64,000 nt of DNA from Mesorhizobium sp. YC-39. GTDB lineage: Bacteria; Pseudomonadota; Alphaproteobacteria; Rhizobiales; Rhizobiaceae. Where the stretch lies: contig NZ_JAOWPS010000004.1 of assembly GCF_025753795.1 (NCBI RefSeq), forward strand, positions 186,001 through 250,000, read 5' to 3'. Below, piece by piece: positions 1 through 8,776 of the stretch (positions within the stretch are counted from its first letter, which is position 1; every line of letters starts with the position of its first letter). The notes beneath the pieces are model-generated. The model saw only the letters and a list, made by a program, of their open reading frames with translations. It was not told where the DNA came from and did no database searches. The position numbers and the translations under genes are program-made.

Positions 1-2
1 CG

Positions 3-1037
3 CTGCGCATGCGGCCCAAGGTGCTCATTCTCGACGAGCCCACCGCGTCGCTCACCGACGGCGAGGCCGACAAGCTCTTCCATGCGGTGGCGCTGCTCAA
101 GGCCAGGGGCGTCGGCATCATCTATGTCTCGCACCGAATGAGCGAGATCCGCAACCTGTCCGACCGCGTCACCGTGTTGCGCGGCGGCAAGAGGATCGGC
201 ACCGTGGTGACATCGGAGATTTCGGACGAGGGCCTGATCGAGATGATGGTCGGCCGCCCGGTCGAACAGCTCTTCCCCAGCATCGAGCACAGGCCGGGCG
301 CGGCCAGGCTCGAGGTGCAGAACCTCACCACGCAGGACCATTCCGTCATCGGCGCCTCTTTCGTGGCTCGGGCAGGCGAGGTGGTCGGTCTCGCCGGTCT
401 CGTCGGCTGCGGGCGCAGCGAGCTTTGCCGCGCCGTCTTCGGTCTGGAGACGATCGAGGCGGGAACGATCACCGTTGGTGACAAGACCATTGCGCGTCCC
501 TCGCCAGCGTCCATGCTTGCCAACAAGGTCTGCTATTTCCCGGCCGACCGTGGTTCTGAAGGACTGGCCATGGCCCGGTCGGCGCGCGAAAACGCGACGA
601 TGAGCTCGCTCGACCTGCCGGCCTTGTCGGCCGGGCCGGTGCTGAAGTTCTGGCGCGAGCGCGAGGTGATCAAGGCGCCGCTTGCCGACCTTGCGCTGCG
701 GCCGATGGCGCCCGAGCGCAAGGTCTCGGCCTTTTCCGGCGGCAACCAGCAGAAGCTGATGTTGGCGCGCGGGCTGATGCGGCCCTTCGATGTCTATCTC
801 TTCGACGAACCGACGGTCGGTATCGATGTCGGCGCCAAGGTCGATGTCTACAATCTCATCAAGTCGCTGGTGGAAGCCGGCGCCTCGGTCGTCGTCTCGA
901 CCTCCGAATTGCCGGAGCTCATCAACCTCGCCTCGCGTGTCTATGTCATGCATGAAGGCAAGGTCGTCGCCGAGCTTGGCCAGGCCGAGCTGACGGAGGC
1001 GCAGATCCTGTCCCATTATTTCGGAGGGCGGGCGTGA
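3..1037 (+). CDS. Sugar-type (CUT2) ABC transporter ATP-binding protein, 5' partial
   Basis: This is the C-terminal two thirds of a double-NBD ATPase of the RbsA/MglA type; the reading frame is open to the left edge, so the true start lies outside the window. The visible part begins just before the first-domain Walker B (VLILDEPTASL) and H-loop (YVSHR). The second NBD follows, with signature SGGNQQK and Walker B LFDEPTVGIDVGAK, the usual CUT2 second-domain ending. It acts at the cytoplasmic face of the membrane and powers the two permeases downstream, the first of which overlaps its stop by 4 bp (GTGA). Co-transcribed hydantoinase-like genes suggest that the substrate may not be a simple sugar; this is inference. 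The binding-protein gene is not seen and is probably upstream. Confidence 0.93.
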   Translation: MRMRPKVLILDEPTASLTDGEADKLFHAVALLKARGVGIIYVSHRMSEIRNLSDRVTVLRGGKRIGTVVTSEISDEGLIEMMVGRPVEQLFPSIEHRPGAARLEVQNLTTQDHSVIGASFVARAGEVVGLAGLVGCGRSELCRAVFGLETIEAGTITVGDKTIARPSPASMLANKVCYFPADRGSEGLAMARSARENATMSSLDLPALSAGPVLKFWREREVIKAPLADLALRPMAPERKVSAFSGGNQQKLMLARGLMRPFDVYLFDEPTVGIDVGAKVDVYNLIKSLVEAGASVVVSTSELPELINLASRVYVMHEGKVVAELGQAELTEAQILSHYFGGRA

Positions 1038-2068
1038 GTTCGGAGCAGGCAACGATGGCCCCTTTGAGCGTGGCCAAACCCACGGAGCACCGGTCGAGCC
1101 TGCTCGACCGCTTTCTCATGCAGGGCGGCATCGTCATCACCTTTCTCATCGTGGCGGTGGTAGCGACGGCGCTGGTCGAGCCGCGCTTCCTCAACCGGCT
1201 CAATCTCACCAACGTCATGCGAAATTTCGCGCTCCTGCTCATCCCATCGCTGGCGCAGATGCTGGTGATGACCGCTGGCGGCTTCGACCTGTCGGTCGGT
1301 GCGGTAGTGGCGATCTCGTCCGTGGTTACGGCCGCCGTGATGCTCGTCGGCAGCGGCTACTTCCCGGGCATGGAGATCGCCATCATCCTGCTTTCGCTGG
1401 TTGCCGCCATCGGTGTCGGCGTCCTTGTCGGGTTGACCAATGCCGGGCTGGTGGCGAGCCTTTCGCTGTCGCCCTTCATGGTGACGCTCGCCATGATGTC
1501 GGTGCTGATGGGCATCGCCCTCTATTTCACGCAAGGCATCCCGATCTATGGCGTCGCCGACTCCTTCATCACCGGCGTCGGGCGCGGACAGTTTCTCGGC
1601 CTGCCGATCGTGCTCCATGTCGCGCTCGTCGTGCTCGTCGTCTGCATCGTCATGCAGCGCTTCACCGCGCTCGGCCGGCATATCTATGCGGTCGGCAGCG
1701 ATCTGCGTTCGGCGCGGCTTTCCGGCGTGGCGACCGGCCGGACGATCACGATCGCTTATGTGCTTGCCGGCATCCTTGCCGCGTTGACGGGGTTCCTGAT
1801 GACATCCCGGCTCGGTTCCGGCCAGTCGACCATCGGCGGCACGCTGGCGCTCGAGACCATCGCCGCCGCCGTCATCGGCGGGGTGTCGCTGCGCGGCGGC
1901 GTCGGCCGCGCCGAGCATGTGGCGCTTGCCGCTCTTTTCCTCGCCGTCATCGCCAATGCGATGAACCTGGTCCAGGTCGACAGCAAATATCAGACGCTTG
2001 TGCTCGGCGCCGTGCTGATCGTGGCACTCGCCATCGACCGGCTTCTGCTCAGAAAGCGGCAGGCATGA
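1034..2068 (+). CDS. CUT2-family ABC transporter permease (RbsC-like), first of two
   Basis: A 344-residue integral membrane protein of the BPD_transp_2 (RbsC/AraH) family, with about 8-10 hydrophobic segments and the conserved early motif GGFDLSVGAV followed by the late glycine-rich loop AAAVIGGVSLRGG. It forms half of the membrane channel with the next permease. The GTG start overlaps the ATPase stop (GTGA at 1034-1037) and its own stop overlaps the next start (ATGA at 2065-2068), so the three genes are translationally coupled. The family is clear; the substrate is not recognisable. Confidence 0.93.
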   Translation: MSSEQATMAPLSVAKPTEHRSSLLDRFLMQGGIVITFLIVAVVATALVEPRFLNRLNLTNVMRNFALLLIPSLAQMLVMTAGGFDLSVGAVVAISSVVTAAVMLVGSGYFPGMEIAIILLSLVAAIGVGVLVGLTNAGLVASLSLSPFMVTLAMMSVLMGIALYFTQGIPIYGVADSFITGVGRGQFLGLPIVLHVALVVLVVCIVMQRFTALGRHIYAVGSDLRSARLSGVATGRTITIAYVLAGILAALTGFLMTSRLGSGQSTIGGTLALETIAAAVIGGVSLRGGVGRAEHVALAALFLAVIANAMNLVQVDSKYQTLVLGAVLIVALAIDRLLLRKRQA

Positions 2069-3060
2069 GCACACCCTCAGGCACCAAGGCCCAGTCGGTC
2101 GGCCCGCTCTCCGGCGCCGCCATCAAGGACATGCTGCTCGCCGCTCGCCTGCCGATCGCCATTGTCGTCACGCTGGTGCTGTTCGGATTGGTCGAGCCGC
2201 GGGTGCTGTCGCTGGGCAATTTCCGCAACATCGCCATCCAGGCGAGCTATTTGGCGATCTTCGCCATGGCGCAGACCATGGTCATCCTGACGCGCGGCTT
2301 CGACCTGTCGCTGGGCTACACCGTGTCGCTGGTCAGCGTCGCCGCTTCGATGGCTATGGTGGCGATGGGCGGCGGCGACGCATCGATTCTCTACGGCATC
2401 GGCATCGGTATCCTGATCGCGGCCGTGATCGGTCTCGCCAACGGGCTGCTGATCGCCGGCATCGGCATCAACCCGCTGGTGACGACGCTCGGCATGGCCA
2501 ACATGGTGATGGCTCTTGCCTCGACCATCAGCGGCGGCTTTCCGGTCACCGGCCTGCCGCGTGGCCTGACGGCGGAGTTCGCGCAAGGCTCGCTGCTGTC
2601 GATACCGATCCCGATCTGGTTCGCCGGTCTGGTTTACGCGCTGCTGTTCCTGACGCTCAAGGCAACAAAATTCGGACGCAGCCTCTACATCATCGGCGCC
2701 AATCCCCGGGCAGCCGTGGCGGCCGGCATCCGCACGCTGCCGGTGCTGGTGCTTGCCTATACGCTGTGCGCCGTTCTGGCCGCACTCGGCGCGTTGCTGC
2801 TCACCGCCCGTACCGGCTCGGGCGAACCCAATCTCGGCGGCAATCTTACACTGGAAGCGATCGCCGCCGCCGTCGTCGGCGGGGTGCGGCTGTCCGGCGG
2901 CGAGGGCGGCGTCGGCGCGGCCCTGCTCGGCGCGCTGTTCATCACCGTGCTCTCCAACGGCATGAATCTCGTCCAGATCGACGGCTATCTCCAGCAGATC
3001 TGCCTCGGCGTCATCATCATCGTCAGCCTGATCGTCAATCGCGACGTCGCCAGGCGCTGA
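2065..3060 (+). CDS. CUT2-family ABC transporter permease (RbsC-like), second of two
   Basis: A 331-residue membrane protein of the same family as its neighbour, with the motif TRGFDLSLGYT near residue 80 and AAAVVGGVRLSGGEGG near residue 265. Two different permeases in series imply a heterodimeric channel rather than the homodimer of the classical ribose system. The start is fixed by the ATGA overlap with the preceding gene. The hydantoinase subunit gene begins 24 bp after its stop, so uptake and intracellular hydrolysis of the substrate are probably one transcript. Confidence 0.93.
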   Translation: MSTPSGTKAQSVGPLSGAAIKDMLLAARLPIAIVVTLVLFGLVEPRVLSLGNFRNIAIQASYLAIFAMAQTMVILTRGFDLSLGYTVSLVSVAASMAMVAMGGGDASILYGIGIGILIAAVIGLANGLLIAGIGINPLVTTLGMANMVMALASTISGGFPVTGLPRGLTAEFAQGSLLSIPIPIWFAGLVYALLFLTLKATKFGRSLYIIGANPRAAVAAGIRTLPVLVLAYTLCAVLAALGALLLTARTGSGEPNLGGNLTLEAIAAAVVGGVRLSGGEGGVGAALLGALFITVLSNGMNLVQIDGYLQQICLGVIIIVSLIVNRDVARR

Positions 3061-3084
3061 AAACTCTTCTTATTGAGGACATGC

Positions 3085-5145
3085 ATGACCTATCAAGTTT
3101 GCATCGACATTGGCGGCACCTTCACCGACTGCCTTGTCTCGAACAGCAAGGGTGAGATCGCCATTTTCAAGTCGCCGACCACGCCCGGCGAATTCGAAAG
3201 GGGCTTCATCGACGTCCTGCATGTCGCGGCCGAGGGCTACGGTCTGCAGCCCGCTGATTTCATGAAGAAGATAGAGCTCGTCGTGCATGGCTCGACGGTG
3301 TCGACCAATGCGCTGGTCGAGCGCAAGACGGTCAAGGTCGGCTTGGTGCTGACCGAGGGTCACCAGGACATCCTCGTGCTGCGCGAAGGGCCGCGCAAGG
3401 GCGCCTTCCAGTGGCGCCTCGACTATCCCGATCCCTATGTGCCGCGCCACCTGACCAAGACGGTGGCCGGGCGCATCGACGCGCGTGGCCGCGAGCTCAC
3501 GCCGCTGTCGCTGGACGATGTCCGCAAGGCGGCGGCCGAGTTCCGCGGCCTCGGCGTCGAGGCGGTCGCGGTCGGCCTGCTGTGGTCGGTGGTCAATCCT
3601 GTGCATGAACTTGCAGTGCGCGCCATCCTGGAACAGGAATTACCCGGCATTCCGATCACACTCAGCCATGAGATCAACCCGATGCCACGCGAATACAAGC
3701 GCATCATCGCCGCCGCCATCGATGCTTCGATCAACCCGATCGTGCGCACCTATATCGAGAAGCTGAAGACGGCGCTCGACGAGGAAGACTTCGAGGGCGA
3801 ACTGCTGCTCGCCAATTGCGTCGGCGGCATGATGCCGCTCGCCGACATGATCCGCAAACCGATCTACAGCGTCATGTCGGGACCGACGCTGGCGCCGATG
3901 GCGGCACTGGCGCTGTCCGACGAACCCGACATCATCGTCGGCGACATGGGTGGCACGACCTTCGACGTCTCGGCGCTGCGCGATCACCAGATCATCGTCA
4001 CGCCCGACAGCATGATCCACAATGACTCGCTCGGCATCCCGAAAGTCGACGTGCGTTCGGTCGGCGCCGGTGGCGGCTCGATCGCCTTTGTCGACGAGGG
4101 CGGCCTGCTCCGCGTCGGCCCGCGCAGTGCCGGTGCGCGGCCGGGCCCGGCCTGCTACGGCAAGGGTGGCACCGAGCCGACCGTCACCGACGCCAATGTC
4201 GTGCTCGGCATTGTCGACCCGGACTATTTCCTCGGCGGCAAGATGAAGCTGGAGCGGGAACTCGCGGAAGCGGCAGTCGACAAGGTCGCCGAGCGGCTCG
4301 GCGTTACGCGCGAGCAGGCGGCCTACGCCATCTACACGACCAGCAACCACAACATGGTCGCGGCGATCGAGGAAATCACCGTGCGCGAAGGCATCAATCC
4401 ACGCGACAGCTTCTTTGTCTGCGGCGGCGGCGCCACCGCCATCCACATCGCCGAGATGGCCGACATCCTCGGCCTCAAGCGCTATATGGTTCCGCGCTTC
4501 ATGGCTGGCTTGAGCGCCTTCGGCGGCCTGATCTGCGATATCCGCAGCGAGGAAAGCGCGGTGCTCTTGACCTCGGACGCCAATTTCAATGTCGACGGCG
4601 TCAACCAGGCGCTGAAGCGGCTAAGGCAGGCCGGAGACGGTTTCCTCGCCGAAGCCGGCGTGGCGGCGGAAAACCGCCAGTTCGAATTCTCCTTCCTCGG
4701 CCGCTACGAATACCAGTCCTTCGAGATCGAGGTGCCGTTCGAAAGCAAGAACGGCACGCTGTCGGCCGACGACCTGCCCGGACTGGTCGAGGCCTTCCAC
4801 AAGATGCATGAGCGCATCTATTCGATCCGCGCCGACAATGATGTGGTCGAGTTCACGGCATGGAAGCTGCGCGCCATCGGCAAGCGCTCCGGCCAGGATC
4901 TCTGGCAGAAGAACACGCTTGCGGGCCAATCCGGCGACATCAAACCCAAGGCCCGGCGCGGCATCTACCAGCAGGAAAGCGGACGCGTCGAAACCGTGCC
5001 GGTCTACGAAATGGCCGAGCTCGGCGCCGGCGCCCGTCTCGCCGGGCCTTGCCTGGTCGAGGCCGAGACTTTCACCGCCTATCTGAAAAACCAGCACCAG
5101 GGCGAGATAGACCGCTATGGCAATCTCGTCGTCAACATCATCTAA
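3085..5145 (+). CDS. Hydantoinase/oxoprolinase subunit A (HyuA-like)
   Basis: A protein of about 686 residues of the N-methylhydantoinase A / 5-oxoprolinase / acetone carboxylase beta family. The actin-like ATPase core shows the phosphate loop DIGGTFTDC at the N-terminus, then VVHGSTVSTNALVE, and the second phosphate motif GDMGGTTFDVSAL near residue 290. The family couples ATP hydrolysis to ring opening of cyclic amides or to carboxylation. I place the start at ATG 3085, six bases after a GAGG; an upstream in-frame TTG at 3073 would overlap that site. It pairs with HyuB 25 bp downstream. The substrate (hydantoin, 5-oxoproline or another imide) cannot be told from sequence. Confidence 0.92.
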   Translation: MTYQVCIDIGGTFTDCLVSNSKGEIAIFKSPTTPGEFERGFIDVLHVAAEGYGLQPADFMKKIELVVHGSTVSTNALVERKTVKVGLVLTEGHQDILVLREGPRKGAFQWRLDYPDPYVPRHLTKTVAGRIDARGRELTPLSLDDVRKAAAEFRGLGVEAVAVGLLWSVVNPVHELAVRAILEQELPGIPITLSHEINPMPREYKRIIAAAIDASINPIVRTYIEKLKTALDEEDFEGELLLANCVGGMMPLADMIRKPIYSVMSGPTLAPMAALALSDEPDIIVGDMGGTTFDVSALRDHQIIVTPDSMIHNDSLGIPKVDVRSVGAGGGSIAFVDEGGLLRVGPRSAGARPGPACYGKGGTEPTVTDANVVLGIVDPDYFLGGKMKLERELAEAAVDKVAERLGVTREQAAYAIYTTSNHNMVAAIEEITVREGINPRDSFFVCGGGATAIHIAEMADILGLKRYMVPRFMAGLSAFGGLICDIRSEESAVLLTSDANFNVDGVNQALKRLRQAGDGFLAEAGVAAENRQFEFSFLGRYEYQSFEIEVPFESKNGTLSADDLPGLVEAFHKMHERIYSIRADNDVVEFTAWKLRAIGKRSGQDLWQKNTLAGQSGDIKPKARRGIYQQESGRVETVPVYEMAELGAGARLAGPCLVEAETFTAYLKNQHQGEIDRYGNLVVNII

Positions 5146-5170
5146 CCCCGCAACCGCGTGAGGTAACGCT

Positions 5171-6970
5171 ATGGACGCCATCAACAAAGCTGAGCTCGAT
5201 GTCGCGGAGCGGCGGGTGGATCCCTTCCTGATGTCGGTGCTGAAGAGCCGCTTCGAGGCGATCGTTCGCGAGATGACGCTGGTCGTCATGCGGGCAAGCC
5301 GCTCGGCGGTGATCAAGAACGCGCGCGACTTCTCCTGCGCCATCCTGACCTACGACCACAGACTGGTTTCGGTCGAGGATGCATTGCCGATCCACGTCAT
5401 GTCGATGGACATGGCGACGCGGCCGCTGACCGAGCTTTTCGACGACATCACGCAAGGCGACATCTTCCTCAACAACTGCCCCTATACGGGCGGCACCCAT
5501 CACGCCGACCTGATCATGACGATGCCGGTGTTTTACGAGGGCGAGCCGCTGTTCTGGGTTGTCGCGCTGTCGCACCACGCCGATACCGGCGCGCCGGTGC
5601 CGTCGACCTATCTGCCTTTCGCCAAGAACATCTTCGAGGAGGGAATGCATTTTCCCTGCGTGCGGGTGGCGCAGAACTACCAGGAGAAGAAGGACATCCT
5701 GCGCATCGGCACCATGCGCAACCGCGTGCCTGATATGTGGCTGGGCGATGTGCGCGCGCAGATCGGCGCCTGCCGCACCGGCGAGCGCCGCATCGGCGAA
5801 TTGTTCACGCGCTACGGCCGCGACACGATCATGGGCTTCGTCGAGGACTGGTTCGACTATGGCGCGCGCTGCGCCAAGGCGGCGATCGCCAAATTGCCCG
5901 CCGGCAGCTACAGCTATGAGACGCGGCACGACCCGGTGCCTGGCGTGGCCGACGAGGGCATCCCGGTGCGGCTCACCATCCATGTTGATCCGGTCAAGGG
6001 CGAGATCGTCGTCGATGCGCGCGACAATATCGACAATGTGCCGGGCGGCCTGAACCTTTCGGAGAATACCGCCACCGGCTCCTGCCGCATCGGCGTCTTC
6101 AACAATCTGGATGAAAGCATCCCGCACAATGAGGGCGCCAAGTCGCAGATCAAGGTGCTGCTGCGCGAGGGAAGCGTCGTCGGCAAGCCGAAATATCCGG
6201 TCGGCACCTCGGTCGCCACCACCAATGTCAACGACCGGCTGATGATCGCCGGCAATTGTGTCTTCTCGCGCATGGGCGCACCATACGGGCAGGCCGAGAG
6301 CGGCTCGCATCTTCCGGCCGGCGTCGGCGTCATCTCCGGCGAGGACCCGTTCAAGAACGGCAAATCCTATGTCAACCAGGTCTTCGTCGGCTATGCCGGC
6401 GGCGGCGCCCGGCACGGCTATGATGGCTGGCTGACCTATTGCGGCCCGGCCAATGCCGGGCTCATCCAGCTCGACTCGGTCGAGGTCGATGAATCGATGT
6501 ATCCGATCGTCATCGAACGTCGCGGCGTGCTGCCCGGCTCGCAAGGTTTCGGCGAATTCGAGGGCGCGCCTGCCACCGGCGGCGTCTTCTATCCGCTCGA
6601 TCACGATATGACGATCGTCTACGCCGCCGACGGCACGTCCTTCCCGCCGCGCGGCGTGCTGGGCGGCGGCGATGGCAAGGAGAGCGAGTCCATCAAGGTC
6701 CGCGGCGGCGACAGGATCGTGCTTCCTGCCTTCAGCGAGGAGACGATCGAGGATGGCGCGAGGATCGAGTTCACCGCTTGTGGCGGCGGCGGTTATGGCG
6801 ATCCGCTGAAACGCGAGCCCAGGCGCGTCGTGGCAACCGTCAATCGCGGCTGGCTGAGCCGGGAGGACGCCGAAAAAGTCTACGGCGTGGCGTTGCAGGA
6901 TGCGGCCGAGCCCGGCCTGCTGACGGTCGACGAGGCACGGACTGCGGAGCTTCGCGCCAGCCGGCGCTGA
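5171..6970 (+). CDS. Hydantoinase/oxoprolinase subunit B (HyuB-like)
   Basis: A 599-residue protein of the hydantoinase B family, partner of the A subunit just upstream. Conserved features seen include RASRSAVIKNARDFSCA near the N-terminus, the GDIFLNNCPYTGGTHHADL block near residue 97, and a C-terminal glycine-rich GGGGYGDPLKR motif typical of the family. The length is usual for a stand-alone B subunit. A GAGGTAACGCT leader precedes the ATG. The A+B pair follows a complete permease set in one strand-consistent run, so I infer one operon for import and ATP-dependent hydrolysis of a cyclic amide-like compound. Confidence 0.92.
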   Translation: MDAINKAELDVAERRVDPFLMSVLKSRFEAIVREMTLVVMRASRSAVIKNARDFSCAILTYDHRLVSVEDALPIHVMSMDMATRPLTELFDDITQGDIFLNNCPYTGGTHHADLIMTMPVFYEGEPLFWVVALSHHADTGAPVPSTYLPFAKNIFEEGMHFPCVRVAQNYQEKKDILRIGTMRNRVPDMWLGDVRAQIGACRTGERRIGELFTRYGRDTIMGFVEDWFDYGARCAKAAIAKLPAGSYSYETRHDPVPGVADEGIPVRLTIHVDPVKGEIVVDARDNIDNVPGGLNLSENTATGSCRIGVFNNLDESIPHNEGAKSQIKVLLREGSVVGKPKYPVGTSVATTNVNDRLMIAGNCVFSRMGAPYGQAESGSHLPAGVGVISGEDPFKNGKSYVNQVFVGYAGGGARHGYDGWLTYCGPANAGLIQLDSVEVDESMYPIVIERRGVLPGSQGFGEFEGAPATGGVFYPLDHDMTIVYAADGTSFPPRGVLGGGDGKESESIKVRGGDRIVLPAFSEETIEDGARIEFTACGGGGYGDPLKREPRRVVATVNRGWLSREDAEKVYGVALQDAAEPGLLTVDEARTAELRASRR

Positions 6971-7048
6971 CTGGAGAGGTATGCCGGCCTTCTGCACTGA
7001 GACCGGAAAGGGAGGGCGCCTGGCTAAGGCCGGGTGCATGATGCGGCC

Positions 7049-7969
7049 ATGCATGAAGATCGAACGTCCTCGCGACGATTCCGCCTTGCGGATGCCGCGC
7101 TCTTGCTGCTTGCCGCCGCGATCTATGGCGGCATCTTTGCGGTGAATCGCCTCGCCGCTGAAGCACTCTGGCCGCCAATGGGCTTTGCCTTTCTGCAATC
7201 GCTGCTGGCGGGCCTTGCCCTGGCACTGTTGGTGGTGCTCGGCGGACGGTTCGCCCTGTCGGGAGCGCATCTGCGCGCTTACGTCGTCATGGGCGCTTTG
7301 GTCGTCGGCCTGCCGATCGGCATATTGGTCAAGGCGGCGGAGCATCTCGATGCCTCGGTGCTCACGCTGGTGCTCTGCCTTTCGCCCATTCTCACTTTGC
7401 TCATCGGCGTGCTGGCCGGGCTCGAGCGTTTCGACCAGCGTACCTTGCTCGGCATGCTTCTCGGGATAGCCGGCGTGGCGGTGATCATGGCGCCGGGAGC
7501 CGGCGTCATCGGCGCCGGCGGCGTGTTCTGGTTCCTGGTCGCCCTTTCGGCGCCGCTGATGTTTGCCGCCGCCAACAATTGCGCCAAATGGCTGCGGCCG
7601 GCGGACGCCACATCAGCCGCCATGGCTGCCGGAACGTTGCTGGGTGCGGCGGCCGTGGCAGGCGTGGTGATGCTGGTGCTCGGCAGCCCGGTGCTGCCAT
7701 CCGATGGCATTATGTCGGGGCTGCTGCCGCTCGTCATCGCCGCGGCGATCAACACCGTCTTCTTCTGGCTGTTCTTCACGCTTGTCGCGCGCATTGGTCC
7801 GGCGCGCTTTTCGCTGTTCAACTATCTGGCGGTGGCGGCAGGAATTCTCTGGAGCCTGGTTTTCTTCGGCGAGCAGCCGGGCGCGCTGTTCTGGCTGGCG
7901 CTGCTGCTGATGATGGCCGGGATGTATCTGGCGCTGTCGCGCAAGGCTGAGCCAGTCGCTGCGGAATGA
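7049..7969 (+). CDS. DMT-superfamily EamA transporter
   Basis: A membrane protein of about 306 residues with ten predicted helices in two EamA repeats (roughly residues 10-140 and 150-295), the second ending in the typical LVFFGEQPG motif. DMT/EamA proteins are exporters of metabolites or amino acids. An in-frame GTG at 7034 would add five residues; ATG 7049 is preferred because it gives the usual short basic N-terminus before the first helix. It lies 78 bp after hyuB on the same strand and could export a product of that pathway or be an independent gene. Confidence 0.85.
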   Translation: MHEDRTSSRRFRLADAALLLLAAAIYGGIFAVNRLAAEALWPPMGFAFLQSLLAGLALALLVVLGGRFALSGAHLRAYVVMGALVVGLPIGILVKAAEHLDASVLTLVLCLSPILTLLIGVLAGLERFDQRTLLGMLLGIAGVAVIMAPGAGVIGAGGVFWFLVALSAPLMFAAANNCAKWLRPADATSAAMAAGTLLGAAAVAGVVMLVLGSPVLPSDGIMSGLLPLVIAAAINTVFFWLFFTLVARIGPARFSLFNYLAVAAGILWSLVFFGEQPGALFWLALLLMMAGMYLALSRKAEPVAAE

Positions 7970-8051
7970 TCCCTGCGCCTGCGACATCGCGGCGCGTTCA
8001 TGCGAGTGCCCGTTGCTTGCACATGTCGAACCCCGGTGTTAGATCTGCCCT

Positions 8052-8144
8052 ATCGACAGGGGCGCTCCGTATTGCCGGGGCTGAGATAAAGGCGCCAAGC
8101 CTTCGGTCCCTCAAGCTGATCTGGGTAATGCCAGCGGAGCGAGG
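8052..8144 (+). promoter_or_regulatory. TPP riboswitch (thi box)
   Basis: The stretch contains the hallmark aptamer cores GGGGCTGAGATAAA (8077-8090) and CTGATCTGGGTAATGCCAGC (8116-8135), a near-consensus thiamine-pyrophosphate riboswitch. GCTCCG at 8064-8069 and CGGGGC at 8076-8081 can form the P2 arm. The 3' edge of the aptamer abuts the GAGG Shine-Dalgarno (8141-8144), five bases before the ATG of the ykoF-like gene, so ligand binding most likely blocks translation initiation. Confidence 0.9.
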
Positions 8145-8149
8145 CGACC

Positions 8150-8758
8150 ATGTTTTCAGGTGCACAGATTTCCCTCTATCCGATGTGCGACGATTTCGTC
8201 GGCGTCATCCTCGGGGCGCTTTCGGCGTTCGATCCATACCGGGCGAATTTCCGCATCGAGACCGACGATATCTCGACTCTGATCGTCGGTCCCCCCGAAC
8301 AGCTTTTCCCGGCCATGCGCGATCTCTTCGCATTGGCGGCGGCAAGCGGCGTGCATTGCGTGTTGTCGGCAACGGTGTCGCGCGGCTGTCCAGGCGAGCC
8401 CGACGATCCGATCTGCACGCCGATTTCCGGCGGCAGCCACGAGCTGCCGCTGGCGGCGCGCATCGGCGCGGCGCGCGCGCATGTCGACGCTGCGGAAAAG
8501 CTTGGGCAAGAGGTTGCCGCGCAGTTCTCGCTCTATCCGCTCGGCGAAGGCCACCACATGGACGAGATCTATGGCTGCATCGATTTCCTCAAGACATCCG
8601 GCGTCTTCGACAAATCGAAGAATTTCTGCACCAAGCTGAGGGGCGATGCCGGACCGGTGTTCGCGACGCTCTCGGAAGCTTTCCTTCGCTTCGGCGCGCC
8701 GCAGGGCCATGTTGCGCTCGACCTGACCGTGTCGGCGAACAGTCCGAGCTTGCGGTAA
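8150..8758 (+). CDS. ykoF: YkoF-family thiamine/HMP-binding protein
   Basis: A 202-residue soluble protein with two tandem repeats of the YKOF (ferredoxin-like, thiamine-binding) fold: each repeat begins with a hydrophobic strand followed by a tyrosine (SGAQISLYPMCDDF near residue 3; AAQFSLYPLGEGHHMDEIY near residue 122). Bacillus YkoF binds thiamine and hydroxymethylpyrimidine and works with the YkoEDC importer. No transporter gene is adjacent here, and the following gene is convergent, so this is a single-gene riboswitch unit. The start is set by the riboswitch-embedded GAGG five bases upstream. Confidence 0.85.
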   Translation: MFSGAQISLYPMCDDFVGVILGALSAFDPYRANFRIETDDISTLIVGPPEQLFPAMRDLFALAAASGVHCVLSATVSRGCPGEPDDPICTPISGGSHELPLAARIGAARAHVDAAEKLGQEVAAQFSLYPLGEGHHMDEIYGCIDFLKTSGVFDKSKNFCTKLRGDAGPVFATLSEAFLRFGAPQGHVALDLTVSANSPSLR

Positions 8759-8776
8759 GCCAGTCGAACCGGTCGG

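Noticed and set aside
5138..7345. A 735-codon open frame on the minus strand opposite hyuB and the EamA gene
   Set aside because: Composition is rich in Asp/His/Arg/Ala without any domain pattern. It is the antisense shadow of GC-rich coding DNA; hyuB on the plus strand has clear family motifs.
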